From contig USSM01000001.1 of assembly GCA_900557455.1 (NCBI GenBank), positions 80,128 to 144,127 on the forward strand: a DNA stretch of 64,000 nt, written 5' to 3'. The DNA comes from an uncultured Collinsella sp. (GTDB lineage Bacteria; Actinomycetota; Coriobacteriia; Coriobacteriales; Coriobacteriaceae). The stretch's first letter is position 1; every line of letters begins with the position of its first letter. The notes beneath the pieces were generated by a model. The model did not search any database, was not told the origin of the DNA, and saw only the letters and a list, made by a program, of their open reading frames with translations. Positions 36,442 to 47,013 of the stretch are shown here, piece after piece. The position numbers and the translations under genes are program-made.

Positions 36442-37050
36442 CTAGCGCAGCTGGGCGTAATGGTTGTAAATCGTAATAGCCGTGGGATAAAGATAACGCC
36501 CGGTCTGGATCACATAGACCAGACCCTGCGCAAAACAGGAGAAGAACAACTCGTCGAGCGAGGACTTCCCCACCATCTTGCGCAGCGCATGGGCATAATC
36601 GCCGTGGCGGTTGGGTTCGATGGCATCGGCCACAAAGACCACCATATCGAGCGGCGTCATGTCGCAAGCGCCCACGGTGTGACGGTCGACAGCCTGAAAG
36701 ACCGCCGGCGACAGCTCGGGAAAAAGCTGCGGAAGCTCATAGGCGGCAACCGGGCCATGCAAAAGCGGCGTCGCGGCAGACGGAGAGCCGGCAATCTTAA
36801 TGCCATAATGCAGAGCGCGCGTGACCAGCTCGTCGTCGGAGAGCACCTTATCCCAGTCATGGATCAGGCCGGCGGCAGCGGCATCAAAGCGGTCGACACC
36901 GTACACCTCGGCTAGGTGCAGCGCAGTCTCGGCAACCCCGAGCGAATGCACGTAACGCTTACGCTTATCCTTCATGCGCACATCGAGCAACTCGTGGATA
37001 CGCGTCAAGAGCGCGCGTTCGTCGCCCTCAAACTGATCTTCTACCGACAA
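36442..37050 (-). CDS. yqeK: YqeK-type HD-domain hydrolase (Ap4A hydrolase family)
   Basis: Members split diadenosine tetraphosphate symmetrically to two ADP. 202 aa with the HD pattern: RYVHSLGVAETALHLAE, GLIHDWDK, LLHGPVAAY and AVDRHTVG, then VVFVADAIEPNR. The start is TTG at 37050 with GGGGGAG upstream, 12 bases after nadD. The nadD-yqeK-rsfS order is conserved in Gram-positive bacteria. Confidence 0.92.
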   Translation of the reverse strand: MSVEDQFEGDERALLTRIHELLDVRMKDKRKRYVHSLGVAETALHLAEVYGVDRFDAAAAGLIHDWDKVLSDDELVTRALHYGIKIAGSPSAATPLLHGPVAAYELPQLFPELSPAVFQAVDRHTVGACDMTPLDMVVFVADAIEPNRHGDYAHALRKMVGKSSLDELFFSCFAQGLVYVIQTGRYLYPTAITIYNHYAQLR

Positions 37051-37062
37051 CGTTCTCCCCCA

Positions 37063-37740
37063 TCAATCAAAATCGTCTTGCCCAAGATCGGCATACAGGC
37101 CGCGTTTACGGATATAGCCGAGCACGGACTCGCTCGTAAGATAGCGCACGCTCATGCCGCGAGCAACCCGCTTGCGAATGTTGGTCGAGCTAATCGCCAG
37201 CGCCGGAATCTGGATATACCGCACGTCAAACGGCAGGCCCGACTCTTTGATTCGCGCGCGAGCAGTATCGATATCAAAGCCCGGTCGCGTCGCCGCAATA
37301 AAGGTTGCCAGTTCGGCAATCTCATCTGCATTGTGCCAGGTCACAATATCGATAATCGCATCGGCACCCGTAATAAAGTAAAGCTTCACCTGTGTCGGGT
37401 AAAACTCGCGAAGGGCACGCAGCGTATCGGCTGTGTAGGTGACACCGGCACGATCGATCTCGAAGCGGCTTGCCAAAAAGGCCGGGTTCGCGGCGGTCGC
37501 GAGGACCGTCATGGCATAACGGTCCTCAGCAGGCGTCACCGGTTTGTCGAGCTTGAAGGCAGGAGAGCCGGCCGGCATAAAGAGCACGGCATCCAAGTCA
37601 AGGGACTCACGCGCCTGCTCGGCAGTAACCAAGTGCCCGTAATGAATCGGGTCAAAGGTGCCGCCCATAATGCCAAGCCGAAACTCGTGCCCATCCTTGA
37701 CGGGAAGTTCAGGCAATCCGATTCCACCGCGCAGCGACAT
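37063..37740 (-). CDS. nadD: Nicotinate-nucleotide adenylyltransferase
   Basis: Forms deamido-NAD from nicotinate mononucleotide and ATP. 225 aa with the nucleotidyltransferase motif GIMGGTFDPIHYGH and the C-terminal ISSTNIRKRV loop (ISSTxIR). ATG at 37740, three bases after obgE. About 20 N-terminal residues precede the core, so a start nearer the core cannot be ruled out. Confidence 0.95.
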   Translation of the reverse strand: MSLRGGIGLPELPVKDGHEFRLGIMGGTFDPIHYGHLVTAEQARESLDLDAVLFMPAGSPAFKLDKPVTPAEDRYAMTVLATAANPAFLASRFEIDRAGVTYTADTLRALREFYPTQVKLYFITGADAIIDIVTWHNADEIAELATFIAATRPGFDIDTARARIKESGLPFDVRYIQIPALAISSTNIRKRVARGMSVRYLTSESVLGYIRKRGLYADLGQDDFD

Positions 37741-37743
37741 GAC

Positions 37744-39243
<1,500 letters not shown>

Positions 39244-39245
39244 CT

Positions 39246-39292
39246 ACAAAAAAGAGGGAGACCCTTGAATCCTAAAACTCAAGTGCCTCCCA
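39246..39292 (-). terminator. Hairpin between rpmA and obgE
   Basis: GGGAG...CTCCC with an inner TTGA/TCAA (39257-39292) and reverse-strand TTTTTT following. As obgE starts only 15 bases beyond, it may act as a partial terminator that lowers obgE expression relative to the ribosomal proteins. Confidence 0.65.
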
Positions 39293-39316
39293 CATATGTG
39301 CTCTATGAAGGGTGAA

Positions 39317-39574
39317 TTACGCGTTCGCGAGCGGGCGTACGCTGACCCTGTGCTTGATACCCTTGTGGAACTCAACGGTACCGTCGACCAGCGCGAACAG
39401 CGTGTCGTCCTTGCCACGGCCAACGTTCTCACCCGGGTGGATGTGCGTGCCGTGCTGACGGACGAGAATCGTGCCCGTGGTTACCGTCTGGCCGGCATAG
39501 CGCTTCGTGCCAAGGCGCTGACCGCGGGAGTCACGGCCATTACGGGAGGAACCGAGTCCTTTTTTGTGTGCCAT
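39317..39574 (-). CDS. rpmA: 50S ribosomal protein L27
   Basis: Large-subunit protein whose N-terminus reaches the peptidyl-transferase centre. 85 aa starting [16 protein letters not shown], then [12 protein letters not shown] and [17 protein letters not shown]. It has the mature start, without the cleaved N-terminal extension known in Firmicutes. ATG at 39574 with AGGT upstream. Follows rplU by 33 bases. Confidence 0.97.
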   Translation of the reverse strand: MAHKKGLGSSRNGRDSRGQRLGTKRYAGQTVTTGTILVRQHGTHIHPGENVGRGKDDTLFALVDGTVEFHKGIKHRVSVRPLANA

Positions 39575-39607
39575 TGTGTATACCTACTCTTTCGTTACGA
39601 GTGTAAT

Positions 39608-39982
39608 CTACTCGGCGACGGGAGCCTCGGCAACAGCCTCAGCCTCTGCCTTGACAGCCTTCTTGGCGCGGGAGGTAGCCTGAACCTTCACGATCTTCAG
39701 CTTGGTGAGCTGCTGACGGTGACCCTTCAGACGACGATAGCGCTTACGCTTGTGGAACTTGAAGACCAGCTGCTTCTCGCCCTTGAACTGCTCAACGATC
39801 TGAGCGGTAACCTTGGCCTTGGCCAGCTTGTCGGGATCGGTGACGATCTTCTTACCATCGTTGAGGAAGATAACCGGCAGGGTGATCTTATCGCCCTCAT
39901 TGCCCTCGATCTTCTCGACGGTGATGACATCGTCGGTGGCGACCTTGTACTGCTTGCCGCCCGTGTTAACGATTGCGTACAT
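39608..39982 (-). CDS. rplU: 50S ribosomal protein L21
   Basis: Large-subunit protein. 124 aa: MYAIVNTGGKQYKV start, VEKIEGNEGDKITLPV, FKFHKRKRYRRLKGHRQQLTKLKI, then an Ala/Glu/Lys-rich tail (KAVKAEAEAVAEAPVAE) longer than usual. ATG at 39982 has AAGGGC 8 nt upstream. Has its own strong promoter (40025-40053). Confidence 0.97.
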   Translation of the reverse strand: MYAIVNTGGKQYKVATDDVITVEKIEGNEGDKITLPVIFLNDGKKIVTDPDKLAKAKVTAQIVEQFKGEKQLVFKFHKRKRYRRLKGHRQQLTKLKIVKVQATSRAKKAVKAEAEAVAEAPVAE

Positions 39983-40024
39983 GTTTACTTGCCCTTCATG
40001 CATCAGTTAGTGCAACAGCCGAAT

Positions 40025-40053
40025 ATAGTAGCAGGCGATAATACCCCCGTCAA
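40025..40053 (-). promoter_or_regulatory. rplU-rpmA promoter
   Basis: Reverse strand TTGACG (40048-40053), 17 bases, TACTAT (40025-40030). It overlaps the last codons of the upstream gene and lies 43 bases before the rplU ATG. Confidence 0.7.
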
Positions 40054-40862
40054 CGAGTATGTGGAGCAAATCCACAAGTTCGCACAGGTATGGGGCTGAC
40101 GAGTCGGCCCTCGTCGTCCTCGCATGCTTGATTCTGACGCTCGACATCGTAGGAGCAGATGGTCACGAGGTCTTGCATACCGGTGGAAACGATAGGTGCA
40201 TCGACGCCCGGGGTCAAGCCCTGCAACAAAACATCAGCGGCAGAAAGCAAAATTTCCGGACGCATGGACCCCTCGTTGTCGGCATGGGTGTCGAGCATGA
40301 GCACCAGATGGTCCGGGCGCTCCCCTGCCGTGAGCTCATAGCCCACCAGTGTGTGGTCAAGGTCTAGGCGCTTGCCCTTCTTACCGCGTGCGTAGTCGAT
40401 GCCATGGCCTGCACGCAACGTGTCGATCGCAGCGCGCACCTCATCGGCGCTCACGGGTGCTTCGGCGTCCAAGTGTAGGTCGATACGGTACGACAGACGC
40501 GTGAGTTGCGCCGTCAGCGCCGGCGTGCGCACGTCGATGTATGCCGCCTCGATGGGGGCCAGATCGGCCGGAGATGCCGCCGCCAAACGTTCAAACGCCT
40601 CATCGAGCGCAACGAACTCAGTCATAAACAAGTCATACCACTCGCAGGTCGACGACGTTCCCACCGGCAACGCCGACGAAAAGCCCACGCGCATGTGCGG
40701 GGAGAAACCCTGCGTCACGGCGTAGGGCAGCCCCGCGCGACGCACGATGCGCTCAATGGTATGAATCACTTCGAGATGGCCCAGGTACTTAAGACGGTCG
40801 CGCTTGCCATAGCGAACGCGAAGCCTAAAGAGCGTGGAGTTGTCGGTCAAGCGCTCACTCAT
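40050..40862 (-). CDS. Radical-SAM-associated protein (TIGR03936 / DUF2344 family)
   Basis: A 270-aa protein of unknown function that always partners the B12-binding radical SAM protein encoded just upstream. Family traits are RYGKRDRLKYLGHLEVIHTIERIVRRAGLP, TQGFSPHMRVGFSSALPVGTSS and a C-terminal RGKKGKRLDLD-type segment. Its start ATG overlaps the stop of that gene (ATGA), so translation is coupled. In other bacteria the pair sits next to rodA, RNase G and rplU; here no RNase G gene is present. I infer a joint role in RNA or cofactor modification but the substrate is unknown. Confidence 0.87.
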   Translation of the reverse strand: MSERLTDNSTLFRLRVRYGKRDRLKYLGHLEVIHTIERIVRRAGLPYAVTQGFSPHMRVGFSSALPVGTSSTCEWYDLFMTEFVALDEAFERLAAASPADLAPIEAAYIDVRTPALTAQLTRLSYRIDLHLDAEAPVSADEVRAAIDTLRAGHGIDYARGKKGKRLDLDHTLVGYELTAGERPDHLVLMLDTHADNEGSMRPEILLSAADVLLQGLTPGVDAPIVSTGMQDLVTICSYDVERQNQACEDDEGRLVSPIPVRTCGFAPHTR

Positions 40863-42736
40863 GCGCGATCACCCACCAATACGTTCTTGGCATGGAGCGT
40901 GGGGCAGATTCCACAGCCGGTGCACGACGTGCGGGTGCAGTCGGGCGTCGTGACACCCTCCAGCGAGCGGCGGTACTCGCGCTCGAGAAAGCCGCGCGAG
41001 CAGCCGGGGCTCACGTGCTCCCAGGGCAGGCGCCAGTCCAGCTCGTAGGGCAGGTGCACCAGCTCGTTGAGGTCGATGCCGTTTTTGGCAGCGGCCTCCT
41101 TCCAGTTGTCGAGCGAGAAGTGCTCCACCCAGGCGTCGAAGCGCGAGCCCGCACGCCAGGCATCGATGATGACCGGCGTCATATCGCGACCGGCACGGGA
41201 GAGTGCAGCCTCGATAAGCGAGGTCTCCGCATCGTGGTAGTGCACGCGAACGGCGCGGTTGCGCACGCTCGTGATGAGCAACTTCTGGCGGCGCTTGACG
41301 TCGTCGTAATCGAGTTGCGGGCACCACTGGAAGGGCGTTGCCGCCTTGGGGATGAACACCGAAACAGAGATAGACACCGAGATAGACCCGCGGCGCGCCT
41401 TGGGCACCACGGAGCGGCCGAGCTCCAGCACGTGATCGGCCAGGTTGGCGATAGCCACGATGTCCTCGTCGCGCTCGCCGGGAAGGCCCATCATGAAGTA
41501 GAGCTTCATGCGGTTCCAGCCGGCCTCGAAGGCTGCCTTGGCCGCGCGATCCAAGTCCTCCTCGGTCACGTTCTTGTTGATGATATCGCGCATACGCTGG
41601 CTGCCCGCCTCGGGCGCGAACGTCAGGCCGCCCTTCTTTTCGCCGGCGACTGACTCGGCCATATCAACGCCAAACGAATCCAAGCGCTGCGACGGAATGG
41701 ACACACGAATGCCCGTGTCCTCCAGACGACGGTTGAGCCTACCGAGCACGTCGCGGATACAGGAGTGGTCGGTCGTCGAAAGCGAGGTAAGCGACACCTC
41801 GTCATAGCCAGTCTTTTCCAGACCCTGAATCACCGACGAGACGATCTGGTCGGCCGAACGCTCGCGCACCGGGCGATACGTCATGCCGGCCTGGCAAAAA
41901 CGACAGCCGCGAGCGCAGCCGCGCAGAATCTCGATAGACAGGCGGTCGTGAACCAGCTGCGCATAGGGCACGCACGACTGCGACAGCGGATTCGTGGCGC
42001 CGAAATCCTCGACGACGCGCTTGTAGACCACGGTCGGCGCATCCTTGCCCTCGCGCGGCACGGTGTAGCCATGCGGCGAGCAGGGCTCGTCGTGACGAAC
42101 CTCATAGAGCGACGGCACGTAGTTGCCGGCAATGGATGCAAGCTGCTCAACAATCTGCGCGCGCGGGACTCCTTCGTCGCGCAGGCGCCGATGCAGCTGG
42201 CAGGTCTCGAGCAGCGATTCCTCGCCCTCGCCGATGAGGATGGCATCGAAGAAGGCCGCGTACGGCTCGGGGTTGTACACCGAGGGACCGCCGGCGATGA
42301 TAATGGGATCGTCCTCAGTGCGGTCGGCAGCCAACAGCGGAATGCCAGCGAGGTCGAGAGCCTCGAGGAAGTTCGTCACCGCCATCTCGTGCGGCACATG
42401 CAGGCCGACGATATCAAACGAAGCGACGGGGGCAGCGCCTTCGAGCGACAGCAGGGGAATACCCGCCTCGCGCATGGCGTCACCCATATCGGGCCACGGC
42501 ACATAGCCACGCTCGCAGGAGATGCCCTCGGCCTGGTTAAGGATGTTGTAGAGGATGGCGATGCCCTGGTTGGGCAAACCAACCTCGTACACATCCGGAT
42601 AGATCAGGCAGCAACGGTAGTCGGCATCGGCCTTGGAAAGCGTGCCCCACTCGTGATCGATATAGCGACTCGGCTTTTCGACCTTGGCGAGCAGCGGCTC
42701 AATTAAATGAAAGCAGTCTTTATACGGAACGCGCAA
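40859..42736 (-). CDS. B12-binding-domain radical SAM protein (TIGR03960 family)
   Basis: 625 aa. N-terminal cobalamin-binding-like Rossmann domain (about 40-170), radical SAM cluster C274-x3-C278-x2-C281 in LRGCARGCRFCQAGM, and a C-terminal accessory Cys cluster (DCTRTSCTGCGIC, about 600-612) that could hold a further Fe-S cluster. Substrate unknown. A 12-base micro-duplication (41367-41387) gives SISVSISVSV where family members usually have a shorter strand. TTG at 42736 with AGGGG upstream. Coupled to the DUF2344 partner downstream. Confidence 0.88.
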   Translation of the reverse strand: MRVPYKDCFHLIEPLLAKVEKPSRYIDHEWGTLSKADADYRCCLIYPDVYEVGLPNQGIAILYNILNQAEGISCERGYVPWPDMGDAMREAGIPLLSLEGAAPVASFDIVGLHVPHEMAVTNFLEALDLAGIPLLAADRTEDDPIIIAGGPSVYNPEPYAAFFDAILIGEGEESLLETCQLHRRLRDEGVPRAQIVEQLASIAGNYVPSLYEVRHDEPCSPHGYTVPREGKDAPTVVYKRVVEDFGATNPLSQSCVPYAQLVHDRLSIEILRGCARGCRFCQAGMTYRPVRERSADQIVSSVIQGLEKTGYDEVSLTSLSTTDHSCIRDVLGRLNRRLEDTGIRVSIPSQRLDSFGVDMAESVAGEKKGGLTFAPEAGSQRMRDIINKNVTEEDLDRAAKAAFEAGWNRMKLYFMMGLPGERDEDIVAIANLADHVLELGRSVVPKARRGSISVSISVSVFIPKAATPFQWCPQLDYDDVKRRQKLLITSVRNRAVRVHYHDAETSLIEAALSRAGRDMTPVIIDAWRAGSRFDAWVEHFSLDNWKEAAAKNGIDLNELVHLPYELDWRLPWEHVSPGCSRGFLEREYRRSLEGVTTPDCTRTSCTGCGICPTLHAKNVLVGDRA

Positions 42737-42746
42737 CGGAAAACCC

Positions 42747-43676
42747 CTAAGCAGCGAGATCTGATGCGTCCTGATAGGACGCCATAGGACGGGTAGCGCC
42801 CGCGACCGTGGTCACCAGATCGCGAACGCGGGAGAACGTGGCAGTGACCACCTCGTTGGCACGGCTGTAGTCGACATCGCGCTCGTAAAGCGAAACGAGC
42901 GCACGGCCCATGCCGTAGGTGCCCGCGGCAGCAGTGAGCGCCTTGACGGCAAACCCAATATGCGGCGTCTGTTTGACGAGCGCGCGGGTGACCGCGCGGA
43001 TCACAAGACCGCCGGCAAGCACGCCCGCGACCTCGTAGCCGCGCTCAGGCTTAATGCCGCGTCCAAAGACGGCAGCGAGCTCAAAGAGCATGCCCACCTG
43101 CGCCAGCGCCATAACGGGATAATCGGCGCCCGGCAAAAACACCAGCGCACCGGTCGCCATATTGGTGAGCGCGCACGAGGTGATGATACGATTGGCGGCC
43201 GCGATGCGCATGAAGGCAAAGTTCGCCGCAAAAGCCGTTTCCTTGTCGGTGCGATCGAGAATCCAGCGGGCAAGCGTCTCGAGCAGATACGTCTTATCGG
43301 TTGCCGCTACCACGCCGAGCATGGGCGTGGACTCCTCGATAAACGGCACCACCACAGCAGACTCGGCAAGCACGCACACGGGCGCGCCGGCGATCACGAG
43401 CTCCTGCACGGCACTCTCCAAGCGGTCGGAACCACACGAGAGCACCAGCACCACATCGGTATCGGTCTTTGGAGCAATTCGCTCCTCCCCCAGACGCTCG
43501 ACGCGCACAATACCCGAGGTCGTCTGCGGCACAAAGGCGTCACGCACCGTCTCGGCCAGAAAGCGCGAGGCGGACGAATCCAGATAGACCGAGACGCGCA
43601 CCGGCGTATCGGAATCCTTCTTAACGGACGCGCCCATCTTAAAAGCGCGGGTCAGCTTATCTACGGGAATTTTCAT
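42747..43676 (-). CDS. DUF697-like membrane-associated protein, function unknown
   Basis: 309 aa. The second half (about 150-260) resembles DUF697/YcjF proteins: NRIITSCALTNMATGALVFLPGADYPVMAL, MLFELAAVFG and a following hydrophobic segment with GMGRALVSLYE. Such domains often sit beside or on GTPases. The first half looks like a small alpha/beta domain with VVLVLSCGSDRLESAVQE but has no P-loop. ATG at 43676 has GGAGGGG upstream. Between rodA (18 bases) and the radical SAM pair, so it may serve envelope growth or ribosome-linked work; no function can be assigned. Confidence 0.6.
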   Translation of the reverse strand: MKIPVDKLTRAFKMGASVKKDSDTPVRVSVYLDSSASRFLAETVRDAFVPQTTSGIVRVERLGEERIAPKTDTDVVLVLSCGSDRLESAVQELVIAGAPVCVLAESAVVVPFIEESTPMLGVVAATDKTYLLETLARWILDRTDKETAFAANFAFMRIAAANRIITSCALTNMATGALVFLPGADYPVMALAQVGMLFELAAVFGRGIKPERGYEVAGVLAGGLVIRAVTRALVKQTPHIGFAVKALTAAAGTYGMGRALVSLYERDVDYSRANEVVTATFSRVRDLVTTVAGATRPMASYQDASDLAA

Positions 43677-43694
43677 AGCAAACCCCTCCAGCGG

Positions 43695-44921
43695 TTACGC
43701 GGCGCCCGAACGATGCCGCCATATGGATTGTACGATACCCACCGTCAGCAGCTGAATCATCATCGAAGACGAACCGAAGCTAATAAACGGTAGCGGAATA
43801 CCGGTAATCGGCATCATGCCGATGCACATGCCGATGTTTTCGAAGGTCTGGAACGCCCACATGCCAACGATGCCCACACACGAAAGACGCAAAAACAGCG
43901 ACTCACACTTAAAGGCGACGCGAATCGTCGAAAAGATCAGCAGCACGTAGAGGCACAGGAGCAAAAAGGAACCACAAAAGCCAAAGGTCTCGGACAGAAA
44001 GGCGAAGACGAAGTCGGTGTGGAACTCAGGCAGAAAGCCGCCGGCTGACTGCGTCGCACGGCCCAAACCCTTACCAAAGAAGCCGCCCGAGCCAACGGCG
44101 ATAAGCGACTGCTGCAGGTTGTAGGCATCGTCCGAATCGGCATTATCGGGGTCGATAAAGACCGTCAGACGGTTCATCTGATACTGCTTGATGAGCACAT
44201 CGTGGCCGAGCAGCGAATCAAAGACCGAATCGAGCGCCAGGACGAGGGCCACCAGGCCCACGAGCAGGGCCAGGGTCGACAGCACCCATTCGCGGCGCGC
44301 ACCGCTCATACAGATGACGATAGCGCCGGAAACCAGCACGACCAGGCCCGATCCCAGGTCGCCCATGGCAACGACGGCCAAAAAAGGAATGGACAGCATG
44401 CCGCAGAGCTTGACGTAGTCGCGAACGGTATCGATGCGGCCGTTATACTGCGAGCCAAGCGTAGCAATAAAGAAGATGGTGATGAGCTTGGCAAGCTCAA
44501 CCGGCTGGAATGTCAAGCCAATACCGGGAATCTTGATCCAGCCCGTCATGCCCAGACCGCCCGTATAGGACAGACCCGGAATCTTGGGCGAGAGGATCAC
44601 GATCAGGTCGATGACGAGCAACGCCGTCGAGAAATTGGAAATACCGCGCAGATCGGTACGCCAGACCAGCACCGCCAGCACCGCTCCGATGCCAATTCCC
44701 AGCAGATGGCGTGAGAACGAGGCATCGGCCTTAAACTGCGAAGCCGACCAGATGATGATGGCACCGTAGGCAACGAGCGCCACAGTAGCCACGAGCACAC
44801 CGATATGCACCTTTTGGCGAAACGTGCCGCGCGAGGCCGAAAGTTGCTTGTTGACGCGGTCCAGGCTGCTGCGAGAGCCGGTTTTGGTTGAACGGAACAG
44901 ATCCGCCGGAGAAAAATCCAT
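43695..44921 (-). CDS. rodA: RodA, SEDS-family peptidoglycan glycosyltransferase
   Basis: Polymerises lipid II for side-wall growth, paired with a class B PBP. 408 aa with about ten membrane segments; family blocks are GLGMTGWIKIPGIGLTFQPVELAKL and the C-terminal GMMPITGIPLPFISFGSSSM. A 40-residue cytoplasmic N-terminus precedes the first membrane helix. ATG at 44921 with AGGAGG upstream, nine bases after the PBP2 gene. Confidence 0.95.
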   Translation of the reverse strand: MDFSPADLFRSTKTGSRSSLDRVNKQLSASRGTFRQKVHIGVLVATVALVAYGAIIIWSASQFKADASFSRHLLGIGIGAVLAVLVWRTDLRGISNFSTALLVIDLIVILSPKIPGLSYTGGLGMTGWIKIPGIGLTFQPVELAKLITIFFIATLGSQYNGRIDTVRDYVKLCGMLSIPFLAVVAMGDLGSGLVVLVSGAIVICMSGARREWVLSTLALLVGLVALVLALDSVFDSLLGHDVLIKQYQMNRLTVFIDPDNADSDDAYNLQQSLIAVGSGGFFGKGLGRATQSAGGFLPEFHTDFVFAFLSETFGFCGSFLLLCLYVLLIFSTIRVAFKCESLFLRLSCVGIVGMWAFQTFENIGMCIGMMPITGIPLPFISFGSSSMMIQLLTVGIVQSIWRHRSGAA

Positions 44922-44930
44922 CGCAACCTC

Positions 44931-47000
44931 CTATCGAACCGAAGAATCGCCCGAGGCCGAAGAGGTATCGGGCTCGTCATAAATCACGCCGAGCACGTCG
45001 CGCACGACATGCATCGCGGTATCTGAGCCGCCGCCGCCCTGCTCCAGAACAGTAGCGATGACATACTTGGGATCATCGGCCGGTGCATAGGCGCAGAACC
45101 ACGCGTATTCGTCCTCGCCACTTTTCTCACCCGTGCCCGACTTGCCGTATACCTGCGGCGTCAGGGTGCCAAAGTGAGCCGCCAGGGACGTCGATGCCGT
45201 GTAAATCACGTCGTGCATGCCGTTGCGAACAAGAGCCAAATCCGAATCACTGTTGATCTTGGCCTCCAGGCGCTTCTTCTTGCCCTTGCCGTTGTACTTA
45301 TAGGCATCACCGTCGCCATCGCGCGACACGGCAGACAAAAACACGTGAGGCACGTACTGTTTGCCGCCGTTGGCAAGACCCATATAGGCGCACGCCATCT
45401 GCAGGGGCGTCACCAGAATGTCGCCCTGGCCGATGGCAATGTTGGTCATATCGCCGGCATTCCACTTGCGGTCCTCGGCAGAGGCGTCGGTAAAGTACGA
45501 CTCTTTCCACTCGGCATCGGGAATACGGCCCGCGCCCTCACTCGGCAGATCAATGCCGCAGGTCTTGCCTAGGCCCCAGCGACGAAAGACCTCCTGCAGG
45601 CCCTCGGGATGTTGCTCGTCATAGAAGAACGCCTTGCCCATGTCGTAGAAGACGGGGTCGCACGAGTTGGCGATACCCGACTGCAGCGTCATGGTGCCGT
45701 GGCCAGAAGTCAGCCAGCAGCGCTTGCCCCAAGCCTTGCCCAGGCCCGTCCAATAGCCCGTGCAGTTGGTTGTCTGCGTTGAAGTGTAGGTTCCAAACTC
45801 AAGACCGGCCAGTGCCGAGAGCGGCTTGATGGTCGAGGCCGACATGTACTGTCCGCTAATGGCGCGGTTGATCAGCGGGTGCGAACCTTTGTCATCATTG
45901 AGCTCGGTCCACACGTCATTTGAGACGCCGCCGATGAAGACGGACGGATCGAACTTGGGCTCGCTCGCCATGCCCAGGATCTCGCCATTGTTGGGATCGA
46001 GACACACCACAGCGCCGTTACCGGCATTGCTGTAGCCAGTGGTCTTGGCAAGCTCGATAGCGCTCGCCAGTGCCGTCTCACAGGCCTGTTGGATCTTAAG
46101 GTCGAGCGTGAGCTTAATGTCGGAGCCGGCCTTCGCGGGCACGGCGCCGGCCTGACCGGTCACATTGCCCGAGGCATCGACCTTGACGGTCTGCTCGCCA
46201 CGAATACCCTGCAGCAGGTTTTCGTAGTAGCTCTCAACGCCCGCCTGGCCCACGATATCGCCCGACTGGTACGTAATCTTGCCAGCAGAAGCATCATCAT
46301 CGCCAGAGGTTTTCTTATTCTGGGCCTCGAGCTGCTCGGAGGTAATGGTGCCGGTATAGCCCAAGATATGGCATGCCGTCTCGCCATATGGATACTGGCG
46401 CTCGGTACGCTCGGCAATCTTGACGCCCGGGAACTCGCCGGCATGCTCCTGAATATAGGCAACCGTGGAGCGACGGACGTCCGTCGCGATTGTATGCAGG
46501 CTCTGAGCGCCCTCTGTATTGTCCTGAATATTGCGAAGGACCGCCACGTAAGGCATTCCAAGCACGTTGGCAAGATGGCGAACCAGAACCTCATCCTCCG
46601 CAAGGTCGCGGTAGGCCACGACAGCAAGTGAGGGACGGTTCTGGACAAGCGCCACGCCATTGCGGTCAAGGATGCGACCGCGCACAGCGGGTGTGGTAAC
46701 GGTGCGAGTCTGATTACTATTAGCCTGCTTCTCGTAATAGTCCGACGAGACCATCTGCATGCCCCACAGCTTGACGGCAAGTGCCGCAAACATCGCGCCC
46801 ACACCCGTGGTGAGGATGGAAAAGCGGCCCTTAAAGGCGGTCGCCGCGGTATTGCCCTCGCCCTCGGTGGCGCGCGGGGCCGTTCCATGCTGCGTATCGT
46901 AGGTAAATCGGGAATCGCCACGACGCATGATGACCAGCGCGACCACGATGGCCACAACCAGCACGATACCGGCGATAATAACCGTCAACTGGGAAGACAT
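44931..47000 (-). CDS. mrdA: Penicillin-binding protein 2 (class B transpeptidase, elongasome)
   Basis: Cross-links peptidoglycan during elongation together with RodA. 689 aa. The transpeptidase motifs are S389-T-I-K392 (SxxK), S446-C-D448 in place of the more usual SxN, and KSGTGE near 615. Two hydrophobic segments lie at the N-terminus (about 5-24 and 60-80), the first an added anchor; the linker and dimerisation domain follow. A Ser-rich C-terminus (DTSSASGDSSVR) ends it. ATG at 47000 has GGGAGG upstream. Confidence 0.94.
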   Translation of the reverse strand: MSSQLTVIIAGIVLVVAIVVALVIMRRGDSRFTYDTQHGTAPRATEGEGNTAATAFKGRFSILTTGVGAMFAALAVKLWGMQMVSSDYYEKQANSNQTRTVTTPAVRGRILDRNGVALVQNRPSLAVVAYRDLAEDEVLVRHLANVLGMPYVAVLRNIQDNTEGAQSLHTIATDVRRSTVAYIQEHAGEFPGVKIAERTERQYPYGETACHILGYTGTITSEQLEAQNKKTSGDDDASAGKITYQSGDIVGQAGVESYYENLLQGIRGEQTVKVDASGNVTGQAGAVPAKAGSDIKLTLDLKIQQACETALASAIELAKTTGYSNAGNGAVVCLDPNNGEILGMASEPKFDPSVFIGGVSNDVWTELNDDKGSHPLINRAISGQYMSASTIKPLSALAGLEFGTYTSTQTTNCTGYWTGLGKAWGKRCWLTSGHGTMTLQSGIANSCDPVFYDMGKAFFYDEQHPEGLQEVFRRWGLGKTCGIDLPSEGAGRIPDAEWKESYFTDASAEDRKWNAGDMTNIAIGQGDILVTPLQMACAYMGLANGGKQYVPHVFLSAVSRDGDGDAYKYNGKGKKKRLEAKINSDSDLALVRNGMHDVIYTASTSLAAHFGTLTPQVYGKSGTGEKSGEDEYAWFCAYAPADDPKYVIATVLEQGGGGSDTAMHVVRDVLGVIYDEPDTSSASGDSSVR

Positions 47001-47013
47001 CTATGGGCCTCCC

